A program made the translations under genes and the position numbers. 64,000 nucleotides of DNA from Phoebastria nigripes (lineage: Eukaryota; Chordata; Aves; Procellariiformes; Diomedeidae), in NCBI GenBank assembly GCA_035582835.1, contig JAYKAV010000005.1, positions 189,950 to 253,949 on the forward strand, in the 5' to 3' direction. The notes below the pieces were generated by a model. It searched no databases. It saw only the letters and a program-made list of their open reading frames with translations, and had not been told where the DNA came from. This document shows positions 24,216 through 34,620 of the stretch, piece by piece. Numbering within the stretch: position 1 is the first letter of the stretch; every line of letters starts with the position of its first letter.

Positions 24216-27200
24216 AGTTAAAAACACATGGGAGCATATTTTGCCTGTTTTGTTGTAACTATGGATAACCTTTAAGGATGATGCAGGACCGTAAAACAAA
24301 GCAGATATTGCTGATTTATTTTTAGCTGAGGTTCGGAAGTGCAGGAATGAGGCAAGGAATTACAGGAAAATAAAAGATCATTTCATGGCTAAGAAAGTGA
24401 ATGTTGTTCCAGAGGGGGAGGGAATTACATTCTACCCTGGCTTCCACCACAGATTCCCTAGGATGCTAATTAAGTAATTTAAATTTTTCAGGGGTGGTCA
24501 TTAATTGTAGGTTCTTCATTTTCTGGCATCTGACTGGGAAGTCTGAAGGTTAAAACACAAAGACACTGAACATGCTCAGCTACAACTGAAGCTGGTAAAA
24601 ATTGTGTCTTGTACTTAGTATCTAATACCAGTTACTTTGAAAAAAACACAGCCCTTGGTATCTCAGAAAGGGCATCCAAAATTAACAGATACTTTAGGTG
24701 TTAATTTTCCTGTGCTTCAGTGGAACAAGTATGCTTCAATAATGAAACTTTCTCTGGCTTGGGTGTTATTCAGATTTTGGAAGTGCTTATATACTTACTA
24801 GCTTGGGAAATTATATGGAAGAGCTCAGGAGAAAAAGACTGCTTCCGACTTCTAACAGGGTCTGAACGGTGAGCCGCAAGTATGCCACCGAACGCACACT
24901 GACCAACAGTTGAATACGTTCATTAAGTGAACACCCCTCTTTTCTGCACTGAGTTATGTCAAGGGATGGTAAAATAAGAGTACTGGGTCAGTTAATTAAA
25001 GATTGCTATAATGTATATGTGCAACAGGATAAAATTTAAAGCTATATGGGCAAATTTGAATGACTAGGAAATCTTACTATTACGTACNCCCTGTGTGAAT
25101 TTAGCAATGCATATGTCCTTGTGTGTCTTTTGAGTGTGTGTGTACATGAGTGTATGCACCTATCCTTGGGGAGCGTACATCTATGTATGTGTGCAAGAGA
25201 ACAATAATTCTGTATGAACAAACAGGTTTCTTTTAAGCTTCCAGTAGAAACTAAGACAAAAATAATTTCCGTGCCTTCATCATGTTATTTTAGCTGTGAA
25301 GAACCTTTCAATCAAGTGTGACATGAGGTAAAAATAAAGATGTGGTGTAGCCACTTACAACATTTTAAGAGAAAAGGCTATGTTTGCCTTGCTAGGTTTC
25401 AAAGAAAACAGAAAATTTCTAAAGAAGCTCAAAAAGAAGAAAAAAAAGAAGAAAAAACCCATGCAGACTTCTTCCATTTCCAGACCATTGTCATGCCAGG
25501 GGTTAAGGCAGATTCCTGGTGGTGCACTGTTTTTAGGATAAAATAGAATTCCTTGTGCCAACGCCAGCTGGCAAATAGTACTGGGACTTGGAGGTGAGAA
25601 TGAAGTACTGCTGTGCTTACAAAAGTTCAAACCTAACCAGCTTGGAGGTATTATCTTCCCTGTTTTCCTTGAAATATAAATCAATCTGTATATTGTACAG
25701 GTCCATAATTACATGCTTGGCAGCTCCTGAAAACCAGGATTGTTCTTATGCCTCTGTATTTGGAAATCTTATTCCAGGTGGGAGTCCCCTCCTTAGCACT
25801 TGTGAAAGTGATGTGGTTTGAAGACTTAACACATATTGCATTGCTGTATATTCAAAAGCAAAATAGCAAAATGGAAAAAGAAAACTTTTTTATTATTAAA
25901 TTGTGCAGAGAACATGGAGAAGTTACCAGAATTTCATTACAGGCTCACCCACGGGAAAAATGTATTCCTGGACTAAAAAACACAGAAACTCAATCTTGTC
26001 CTTGTTTTATGAGACCAAGGTTTAGCATCCTCTTTTGGATGTAGTAATGTAGGTGTTTCAGAGAAAATGTAAGAACATTCCAGTGGGCCAAGGTGGGATA
26101 ATCTGCCTCCCATAAATCTCCTCTTGATGTGATGCGGTGATTGACTAAAGTTGCAAAGTCTAATGAACTGTAATATGCCTTTCAAATTCTTATTACTTAT
26201 GATGAGACTGGATTGTCTTTTTTTGTAATCCTTACACATTTTCTACCTTGCTATTAAGGATCTTGATGTGTGGTGAAGGCTGACCTACCAATGCTTTCAG
26301 CGTATGCCTTTGGATGTCNTGATAAACCTGTGAACCTAATGCGAACAAATACAGCGTCGTCTCTCAGACCTTGCAGTCAGCTCACAAAACTCCGCTGCTC
26401 CAAGTAGCTCCTCTGAAGAGCAGTAGAGCAAAATAACCATCACTCCGGACAGGTTCTCTGTTACAGCTTGTAACCATGTTGTCAGTGAGACTGAAGGCTA
26501 CCGTCAAGTCTATCTATTGGCAAAGCCTGATACCGCAACCTATTCACAGAGATTCATCCCAAAAGCCTAGGGATGTCAGAGCACAAGCACTGAGGGGGGG
26601 GCGGGGAAAGGAAGGAAACAAACATTTTTAGCAGTCAAAACTGGGTGGAAAATGGAAGTCTACATCAAGTAGATTTAACTGAGCCCTGAAATGGCTGTGT
26701 AAGGTCCTTATAGGAANCCAGTACCCATGTAAGATTTGCTAAGACATCTCTTATTTCTTGCAATCAGTTTCTTGACATAAATATAAACTCGGTAAGTCTA
26801 GGCAGCCTGTCATTCCTAATTTGCAAGGATAATAATAACAGGGTTTTTTTTTTAGTGAAGCATGAATTCTGTGAGCTCTCTAGTCTCAGCACATCTGCCC
26901 CTGCTCTCCTGCCAATCCAACCACCCCAGCAGAAGTAATATAGCACTGTCAAGAAAAAGGAGCAGAGAAGGAGCGCAGAAAGTTTCTCCCCTCAGTTTCA
27001 GCAGCAGCAAGCTGAAGCAGAGACAAGAACAAATAGATAGGATGTTCAAACAACAGGACCGTGACCACGGTTCCTGTGGTAAGGAGCTTGCTCAGTCTCA
27101 GCACCTCAGCAGCTTGGGGAGAATGATGCCTGGGGGACACATCGAGTCCTCATTAAACAGGCAGAAACAGGCACAGAGTCACAGGGTCTCTTTCTTGCTT

Positions 27201-30200
27201 AAAATGTGATTTTATTGCCTCCTTTTGTCTGTCGCTCTAGGCAACTGCCTGCTTCGCCTGCTCCTAAAACTGGGCCAGCTTGCTAGGGAGCTGCAAAAAA
27301 CCACTCAGCTTTAAGTTAGTGTTCAATCAGAAGATGTAACTCCACACAGGATTCTTTTAGCTTCTACATGAAAGGGGAGATGCTGGTCAATTTGCTGACC
27401 CTTAAACTTTGATTTTTGACCTGATCTTAAAACTTTGCCTTCCCAACTCCTGCAAATAGCTACAGTTCTGGAAAGAAGACAATAGGAAGGCTGAACGAGC
27501 AGCTCCTGGCAGAACGAGGCTCTAAACATCTGAGGAGAACTGATGGGTATTTTAAGTACCTAGGTCATACCTCAGTGGCTGTATTTTATTGCAGGGCAAA
27601 ACACTTTATTTGAAAGATATAAAAAAAAACCAACCCTCAGCTATCATGACCCTGTCACATACTTGGTATAGGATTTCCAAAAGTGCTAACTACAGGTATG
27701 CCTTCACTTCAACAAAATTACTGAGCATGTCTCCACTGATTGCAGTGAGACTGAAATTAGACCACTACCGAGCACTTTTGCACACCCCACAATATGTATT
27801 AAAGTATTAAAGCACATATGAACAAGAACATAAATTTAGCTTGCAGACAGAATAAATTTGTTTCTCATCGTTAAGTTNGTATCACAACACTGCCTATAGC
27901 GTATCACTTAGGTTACTTCCCAAGCTCTTCAGAGTATTAGAGCTGATCTATAATGCTCATTTTTATACAAAACTGAACTCAGAATGACATGTCTCAGAAA
28001 GCTGTGTGTAAACTGCAAACCCTTATTCATGCTGGGTTTAAGCCAAACAACTTGGTGCATTTTTTATTGCTCTCCATGGATTTGAATCAGGACTACTGAG
28101 CTATACATCATACCTCCAGTGTCTTACCGTTTCCTGTGGGACTGCTCAAGAAGTAAAGCACTACTCTGTCTGAATTACAGCAGGATCAGGCCATCAGGAG
28201 TGACTTGGGTTTACTCATGTCAGCTGTATGTNTTGGATCATCTGACAAAAGGGATGTATTCCGTAGCTTCATTTAAATATATCTGAACTTGGAGCAAATG
28301 AGGCCAGAATGATAACCAAGAAACGTTCAGATAAAAGGGAAAAAATCTATACTGAATGCATATGAGTAAAGATTCCCTCCTACTTTACTGATTTATGGTT
28401 TTTCAGGATCAAGCTACTAGCCATGTTTATATGAAGTCACTTGCAGAATTACAGATCTGTCTTTATTCCTGTTCAGCACAAGGATACTTCTTGTGTTACC
28501 TTTAATGACAGACACTAAAGATCTTCTCCATGTACAGTGAAGTCAGTGTGAAAGTTTGGGGATCGTGCCTTCAGGCAATGCTCTGCAATCCTTTCTACAG
28601 GATGAGAATCTCTGCTCAGGCGGCTTCTACATAGCTAGTTTGGGACTCAAACACAGACACTGATTCTAAAACATCACTTCTCAAGGAGTACATTTTGCTA
28701 AATGAAAAATTTACAAAATCTGTTTTTCAATATTAAACAGGATAATTTTGATGTATGTTTTATAATGAACACAGCAGTACCCTCTTTATGATTTGTATTT
28801 GGGTTTACATAACATTCTCTGATATTCTTTTTCTTTTTGTTAACAAAATATTTTTTTAATTTAAGAAAAGCTACCAACTAATCTCCAAACTCAGTTAACC
28901 CACAGTGCTTTCATACTGATAAAGTCTCAGGTAAAGCAATAAATTAGTTTCTCTGTAATCATTTCTTTATCCTCTCCGTTTCAGCCTCATTGTACTCCAT
29001 TCCCAGCATCATATATTCACAGGCGCTGAATCTGAGGATGTTGAGCCCCAAATGCAGACAGATTGAAGCCGGACAGCTGAAGAGATTACCACTCTGAGGC
29101 ATCTGTCCACTTCAGCTTTCACAGAGGTGGCAGCTACCGTGACAGGAAGCTGAGTCATGCATAAAGGCAATCCAGTTTACAGATCAAAATAGTAATAGCG
29201 GGAGCCTGCAAGCTGCACGGACTACCTGCTTCATATGCAATGCAACTATCCCTGCCGAAAGAGCAGTAACACCCAGAAAACAAACAGACAGGGTGAAGAG
29301 TTGGAAATGATAGGCCTGGTCCCATTTCATTCGGCCTGGGTTCGTGAGACAATATATTCAGTTAAAAGCTGATGCTTTTGTCAACGCTGTCAAAGACAAA
29401 ATTCCAAAAGAATTCAAATGATGCAAACTCAAGTTTTCAACTTAGTACAGATGACTGCCAAAAAGAGTCTTAAAAAAATACTGCATTATGGCTGGCATGG
29501 TAAAGGGGTAGATCAATGAGCCTCATCTTCCAAAAAAGCTGTCTGAGAAACTCATTGATGATAATACTAAGGCAGCAGCAATATGAAGTGAGAGTCTCTG
29601 CATCCTTACCAGGAGCTGCTTCCACAAGCAAATTCATATTTAAGAATTGCCTAGTACTTTATGCTGGAGAAGCAAAGGAGATAGCCCAGCTGAGAGTTAG
29701 TCCCAGCAAAGTACATAAGACGTAATTCAGCCTATAAATCATTTCCTCCATGCATTCATTAACTGCCTGCAGCCTCAAGGAGCTGCTTTTCAGCTCTGTA
29801 TTAGAGAAATTACCTGTTCATGACACAAGCCAGAAAAAGGCGCGTCTAAGCACATTGGCTATACAAATGGTAAGTGAAGTGCAGATAAGACCAATAGTTT
29901 TGTAAGCAGTGACATACATGAAACCTCATTTCCTAGGGAATTGCATCTCAAGACTGTCAGATTTTTTAACCAAATCATACCAAAGCTTCAGGCTTGTCTT
30001 AAATGGAGCATCAGAGAATCCACAGAGAAGAAAAATATGCATGTCTACCATGAAAGGCTTCAAGTGAGATTTGCCCCTTATTGGACACTACAGAATCCTA
30101 AAGGAATATACATGTTGATTGAAAGGGGGATTTTCCAATTCCTAGGCATTCAGTTTCCAACACAGTGGCACAACCTCTTCATCCACTGATGACATTTCAA

Positions 30201-30427
30201 TATTAATGGTTGAAATGTACGCTGCATATTTTCCCTCTTTGCAGATAAGCATGCTCTCCCCTGCCCAGCTATGTTCACAGAACTTACAGGAATGTTATCT
30301 CTTTGTGAATTAATATCTTTAAATTTGCCCCTCTGTTTCATTTGGTTGAAATCCGCCCAGAATTTATGCGGTGCAGAACTAATAAAGCAACAGCAAGCAA
30401 ACAGCAAAATTACTCCCTTATACTCAC

Positions 30428-30458
30428 ATGCAAATACACATGGGATGCAATTTTGCAT
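30428..30458. promoter_or_regulatory. POU octamer plus palindromic half-octamers upstream of the CpG island
   Basis: A perfect octamer ATGCAAAT lies at 30428-30435. Ten bases later a perfect inverted repeat, ATGCAATTTTGCAT, occupies 30445-30458 and places two ATGCAA half sites head to head. POU-class factors (Oct1, Brn-type neuronal factors) bind octamers and paired half sites. The position about 0.5 kb upstream of the island is compatible with a proximal regulatory role. Function is inferred only from the motif. Confidence 0.3.
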
Positions 30459-30742
30459 ATACCTTATTTCTCCAAGAAATCAGGATTAAAAAAAAAAAAT
30501 TCTGCTCAGCAACACTTATGGAACCCATCTGGCTGTCACCTTCGTTTCTGAAAGAGAGCTGAGCAGTTTGCTTTTGCCTACTTTAGTAGCATTACCCCCT
30601 TGAAAACCAGCTCAGCCTCCCCTATTGCCGGCACTGCCTGCCACAGCNGGCAACTCCTCTGTCAGGGACCGCAGCGGGGCAGGGGGGAAAAGCAAGCAAG
30701 TACCGAAAGGACGGAGGTGGGAAGACCTCCGCTCTTAAATAC

Positions 30743-30818
30743 TGTGTATAAATACACAATAAGGTTGTTTTATATACATTATACATAGTGTATTATATAT
30801 TTAATGTGTAAATACACA
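30743..30818. repeat. AT-rich pair of short palindromes beside the CpG island
   Basis: Two related perfect inverted repeats, TGTGTATAAATACACA (30743-30758) and TGTGTAAATACACA (30805-30818), flank a stretch made mostly of TATA/ATTA steps. The second contains GTAAATA, which fits a forkhead-type site. The block sits immediately upstream of the rise in GC at the CpG island. Confidence 0.5.
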
Positions 30819-31005
30819 AACCAGCTTTGTATCAGATACACCACATGAAATAGCCTGTATAGATACTACCCGCATTAAAGACTTTTCTCTCCAGCCTTTT
30901 AAGCATGCAGAAACACCTGCAAACCCCTCTGTCGAAGTCTGCAACTTCCCCCCAAGGCGGCATGCCCACGGCCACCAGACCCATCAGGCTAATCGAGGCC
31001 CCGTG

Positions 31006-31041
31006 CCCACCCCTGCCCTGCCCCCCCAGCCCCTCCCCTCC
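31006..31041 (-). promoter_or_regulatory. G-quadruplex-type motif in the CpG island
   Basis: The + strand shows successive C runs of three to seven bases (near 31006, 31010, 31016, 31021, 31030 and 31035) separated by one to three bases. The - strand therefore carries at least six G runs with very short loops, which satisfies the usual four-run G-quadruplex pattern with spare runs. Such motifs are common in CpG-island promoters. Folding is predicted from pattern alone. Confidence 0.5.
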
Positions 31042-31525
31042 GGTTTGCTGCCAGGTCCCTGCCTGCCCGCCCCTCCCTTGGAGGTTTCTAAACTCTGCGG
31101 CTCGCCGAGGGCCCGCCGCCCGCTGGGGCTGCCGCGCCGCGCCGCGCCGCCACCCTCCAGCGGCGACCGGCCCGCCGCCCCCGCCCGCCCCGGCGCACGG
31201 CGGAGCCGCGGCCCGACCCCGCCGCCCTCCTGAATATTTCATCGGCGCTGCCCGACGGGATGCCCCGCCACTGACTGCTGCAAAGGGACCGCATCCCGCC
31301 GGCTGCTGGTCTCGCTGCTTCCTTCCTCTTTCATTCTTCAAACCGGGGCTTTTCATTTATTCCGATAAATAAATAACTGATTAAAAAAAAAGAAAGAAAA
31401 AAGCAGCAAGAGCATCCCTCTTGTATCTGAGCAGGTGGGACTCCTGTGCAGGCGATTAAGGAACAAAACGCAAGAAGGGCTCTGAACTCTTCAGAGCCCA
31501 AAGGATGAGCCGGCAGCAGCCTTCC

Positions 31526-31534
31526 TATAAAAAT
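31526..31534 (+). promoter_or_regulatory. TATA-box-like element in the CpG island
   Basis: The sequence TATAAAAAT lies in an otherwise GC-rich stretch, about 235 bases before the gap. If it works as a TATA box, transcription would start roughly 25-35 bases downstream, near 31555-31565, on the strand that carries NWD2. There is no expression evidence, and CpG-island promoters usually lack a TATA box, so this is only a candidate. Confidence 0.3.
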
Positions 31535-31767
31535 CCGATCCCGCGGCTGTGACACACTCGGAGGAAGGAAGGCGCCGTCAGCCTTGCCGGAGACGTCCCC
31601 GCTTTGGACACCGCAAACCCTCGTGGGCGGAGGGGGAACCCGAGAGACTCGCCGCCCCGACCGCGCAGCGGCTCTCCCGGCGCCCGGCCTCCCGCTGCTC
31701 TCCGCGGCGGCCGGGGGCCGCGGGCGGGCGGCGCTGGGGGGCAGGCTGCCGCCGTGGGGCCGCCGTC

Positions 31768-32639
31768 NNNNNNNNNNNNNNNNNNNNNNNNNNNNNNNNN
31801 NNNNNNNNNNNNNNNNNNNNNNNNNNNNNNNNNNNNNNNNNNNNNNNNNNNNNNNNNNNNNNNNNNNNNNNNNNNNNNNNNNNNNNNNNNNNNNNNNNNN
31901 NNNNNNNNNNNNNNNNNNNNNNNNNNNNNNNNNNNNNNNNNNNNNNNNNNNNNNNNNNNNNNNNNNNNNNNNNNNNNNNNNNNNNNNNNNNNNNNNNNNN
32001 NNNNNNNNNNNNNNNNNNNNNNNNNNNNNNNNNNNNNNNNNNNNNNNNNNNNNNNNNNNNNNNNNNNNNNNNNNNNNNNNNNNNNNNNNNNNNNNNNNNN
32101 NNNNNNNNNNNNNNNNNNNNNNNNNNNNNNNNNNNNNNNNNNNNNNNNNNNNNNNNNNNNNNNNNNNNNNNNNNNNNNNNNNNNNNNNNNNNNNNNNNNN
32201 NNNNNNNNNNNNNNNNNNNNNNNNNNNNNNNNNNNNNNNNNNNNNNNNNNNNNNNNNNNNNNNNNNNNNNNNNNNNNNNNNNNNNNNNNNNNNNNNNNNN
32301 NNNNNNNNNNNNNNNNNNNNNNNNNNNNNNNNNNNNNNNNNNNNNNNNNNNNNNNNNNNNNNNNNNNNNNNNNNNNNNNNNNNNNNNNNNNNNNNNNNNN
32401 NNNNNNNNNNNNNNNNNNNNNNNNNNNNNNNNNNNNNNNNNNNNNNNNNNNNNNNNNNNNNNNNNNNNNNNNNNNNNNNNNNNNNNNNNNNNNNNNNNNN
32501 NNNNNNNNNNNNNNNNNNNNNNNNNNNNNNNNNNNNNNNNNNNNNNNNNNNNNNNNNNNNNNNNNNNNNNNNNNNNNNNNNNNNNNNNNNNNNNNNNNNN
32601 NNNNNNNNNNNNNNNNNNNNNNNNNNNNNNNNNNNNNNN
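31768..32639. other. Assembly gap of 872 Ns, likely hiding NWD2 coding exon 1
   Basis: This is an unbroken run of N inside a very GC-rich CpG island, the usual place where short-read bird assemblies fail. NWD2 coding exon 1 should encode about 50 residues ending in a VFISANP-type motif and stop one base into an Asp codon. I find no such sequence in the readable flanks or in the part of intron 1 that I could read. The exon is therefore most simply placed inside the gap. That is an inference; the exon could also be an unrecognised short segment elsewhere upstream of 54359. Long open frames crossing the gap in several frames are artefacts of the Ns. Confidence 0.97.
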
Positions 32640-33325
32640 GGCTGTGGGTGCTGTGGGGTAGCGTGCGGGGGCGAGGCGTGTGGCGGCGCGTTGGGCGGCT
32701 CGCCTTGCCGGGTGTCGGCGTGCGAGCGCGGAGGGGGGTTTGGAGGCGCCGATGTACTCCGCTGCTGAAGTTTTATGCCTGTAAATGACACGCCTGAAAG
32801 GCACCGGGGGGGTCTCTCTTTTCTGCGGTGTCGGAGCAGCGGGGCACAGGGTACGCGGGGGTCTCGGACATGGAAACGGGTTGCCTTCTAGCGAAGGGGA
32901 GGCTTTTCTGGGGGGATGTTTTGTGGAGCTCTCCTGGGGAGGCTGGTTAATAGAGTTCCCGATTGATTTCACAGCACAGCGAAAGCAGGTCTCCGCCGGC
33001 TGAGGCTACAGCAAGTGTGATCCTTTGATCCCGGTCATACTCTGCTTCCAAGGAAGCATGCACTGAAACCTGCAATTTTAGCTTAATAAAGTAGGGATCG
33101 CATCGTATCTGAACTAATTAGGCATCCTGCTACTTAAAGCCTATTTTTAAAATTACCCTTTGATACGAGGAATTTGCATACATTCAGGAGGTGTCATTCC
33201 CACTCGTAAGATTTAAGTTGCTGAAGCATATTCCCACTTGAAGCACGGAAATAATAAATTAAGCGTTCACACCTATGACATTTCTGTAAAAATGAGCCCA
33301 CTGTATTCACAATTCTCTTTCACAC

Positions 33326-33344
33326 CACACACACACACACACAC
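33326..33344. repeat. CA microsatellite
   Basis: A nineteen-base CA-dinucleotide run at the start of NWD2 intron 1, just downstream of the CpG island. Confidence 0.95.
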
Positions 33345-34551
33345 CCGCCCCCAACACTTCTAATTCCACAATACTGTCACCTTTTATGCAAACATCAGAG
33401 ATCTGAAAATCATGCCTGAAATGACAAAATAGTTTGAATTTTGAAGTGAAAATTGTCTTGGCACCAATACTTATGTGAGTATGAGAAATAGCGCTCACAA
33501 GCAAAGAAGTGGGCATAGCGCTGCCTTGAAGAATTCCCACACCTCCAGGTTTTCCGTGTTGCTCTCGACACAAGGAAACTCTCAGCTCTCACATCCAACA
33601 TCCCTGTTTGTTTGAAAAGATGCCATTCTTTAAGGAGGGCATGAAAATGCTTGCAGTTCATTGCTGCAATCTAAGAAAAGACATAGAAATAGCGATAATA
33701 AAAAAAATGTTTCTTTGGCTCTGAAAGAAAATTGGTGTGGATTTTTAGAAGATATGTTATTCATTAGAAATGGATTTCTGCCAGCATCGCCTTAACTGTG
33801 AAGCTACTGATGCCTCCGTATTTGACGTGATGGCATTTATCATCAGGATAACTTGGTATGTTAGCTAGATATTTGCTAAAATAATAAAAAACCCCCACTA
33901 AACGCATTCTAAAAGTTGGGGTTTGAAGCCATATATATCCATTTGCAGGATTTTAACCTTGCATTGTTATTTCAAAATATCAGCTTTAAAAAAACACTAG
34001 GAGCAAGAAAATAATTTGGTCGGTTTAGGATTATCTGTATTAGCTTCTTTGTAGGTTCATATGATCACAATGGTTAACACTTCTCATGTCCAAAATTTTA
34101 TCTGCAACATTGCTCCTGCTTTCAGAAATGATAGAATGGGACAGAAATTTCAGAGAGGTTACAGATTTTGATTACCAACATGAGCCACTTATATGAACAT
34201 TTAGGGACTCTAAATGATGAGAAACAACCATGACTATTTATCAGTGATATCACTGACACAGAAGTATTACTAACTGCCTGTGACCTTAAAAAAAGAATAT
34301 ATGGATAAACAAGAAAAAGTAGCCCACAATGGGATTTAGATATCATCTAGTAAAGTACTTAGAAATAAAAATGCTGTTTGCAAAATACCTAGAAGAGTTC
34401 ACAATGCAAGAGTTCTGGAAAAAAAGGTTAAACTCTTCCAACTTAGTAAACTACTTAGCATATTTAAGCCACAAACCACAACGTGTATTTGCATGACTAA
34501 GGCCTTTCTTGTTAATTTTCAGCATATCAATACACTTTATACCCATTCTTC

Positions 34552-34620
34552 TTGGTGCTGAGCATTACTGAAAGGGGCTGTGAGTCCCCAAACTCCCAGT
34601 GGTAGAAGTGAATACCCCCT
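34552..34620. repeat. Remnant of an ancient amniote palindromic repeat
   Basis: The segment contains ggtgctgagcattactgaaa and then aactcccagtggtag. This resembles the common amniote repeat in which a GTGCTGAGCAC block is joined to a palindrome built on CTCCCATTGACTTCAATGGG. It is heavily substituted. Assignment is by recalled pattern only. Confidence 0.35.

Larger units (their letters stand above)
11455..30420. other. Intergenic sequence with no recognised gene
   Basis: Apart from the AT-rich block, purine tract and simple repeats listed separately, I recognise nothing here. A C/T-richer patch at about 17180-17440 and another at 14040-14240 stand out in composition but match no family I know. 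The longest ATG-initiated frames (minus 22023-22334, plus 26862-27209) lack recognisable domains. Bird NWD2 is generally followed upstream by a large gene-poor interval, which fits. Confidence 0.55.
30900..33005 (+). promoter_or_regulatory. CpG island, probable NWD2 promoter region
   Basis: On both sides of the N gap the sequence changes from AT-rich intergenic DNA to dense CpG and C/G runs, most strongly at 31000-31320, 31590-31767 and 32640-32770. A short (CGCCG)n run lies at 31131-31151. The island is the only one in the window and lies upstream of the NWD2 exons in the right orientation, so I infer that it is the gene's promoter and first-exon region. Vertebrate CpG-island promoters are often bidirectional, so a divergent minus-strand transcript is possible, though I see no exon to support one. 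Limits are approximate and set by eye. Confidence 0.8.

Noticed and set aside
23907..24299. Minus-strand frame of 130 codons rich in Ser, Leu and Pro
   Set aside because: Composition follows from the purine bias of the + strand, and the frame has no ATG at its start.
26862..27209. Plus-strand ATG-initiated frame of 115 codons
   Set aside because: No recognised domain, no splice or promoter context, and it overlaps minus-strand frames of similar length. It is of the size expected by chance in 64 kb.
31331..32972. Long open frames of 370-486 codons crossing the CpG island on both strands
   Set aside because: Most of each frame is the run of Ns, which cannot contain stops. The readable ends are GC-driven Pro/Ala/Arg/Gly sequence without any recognisable domain.
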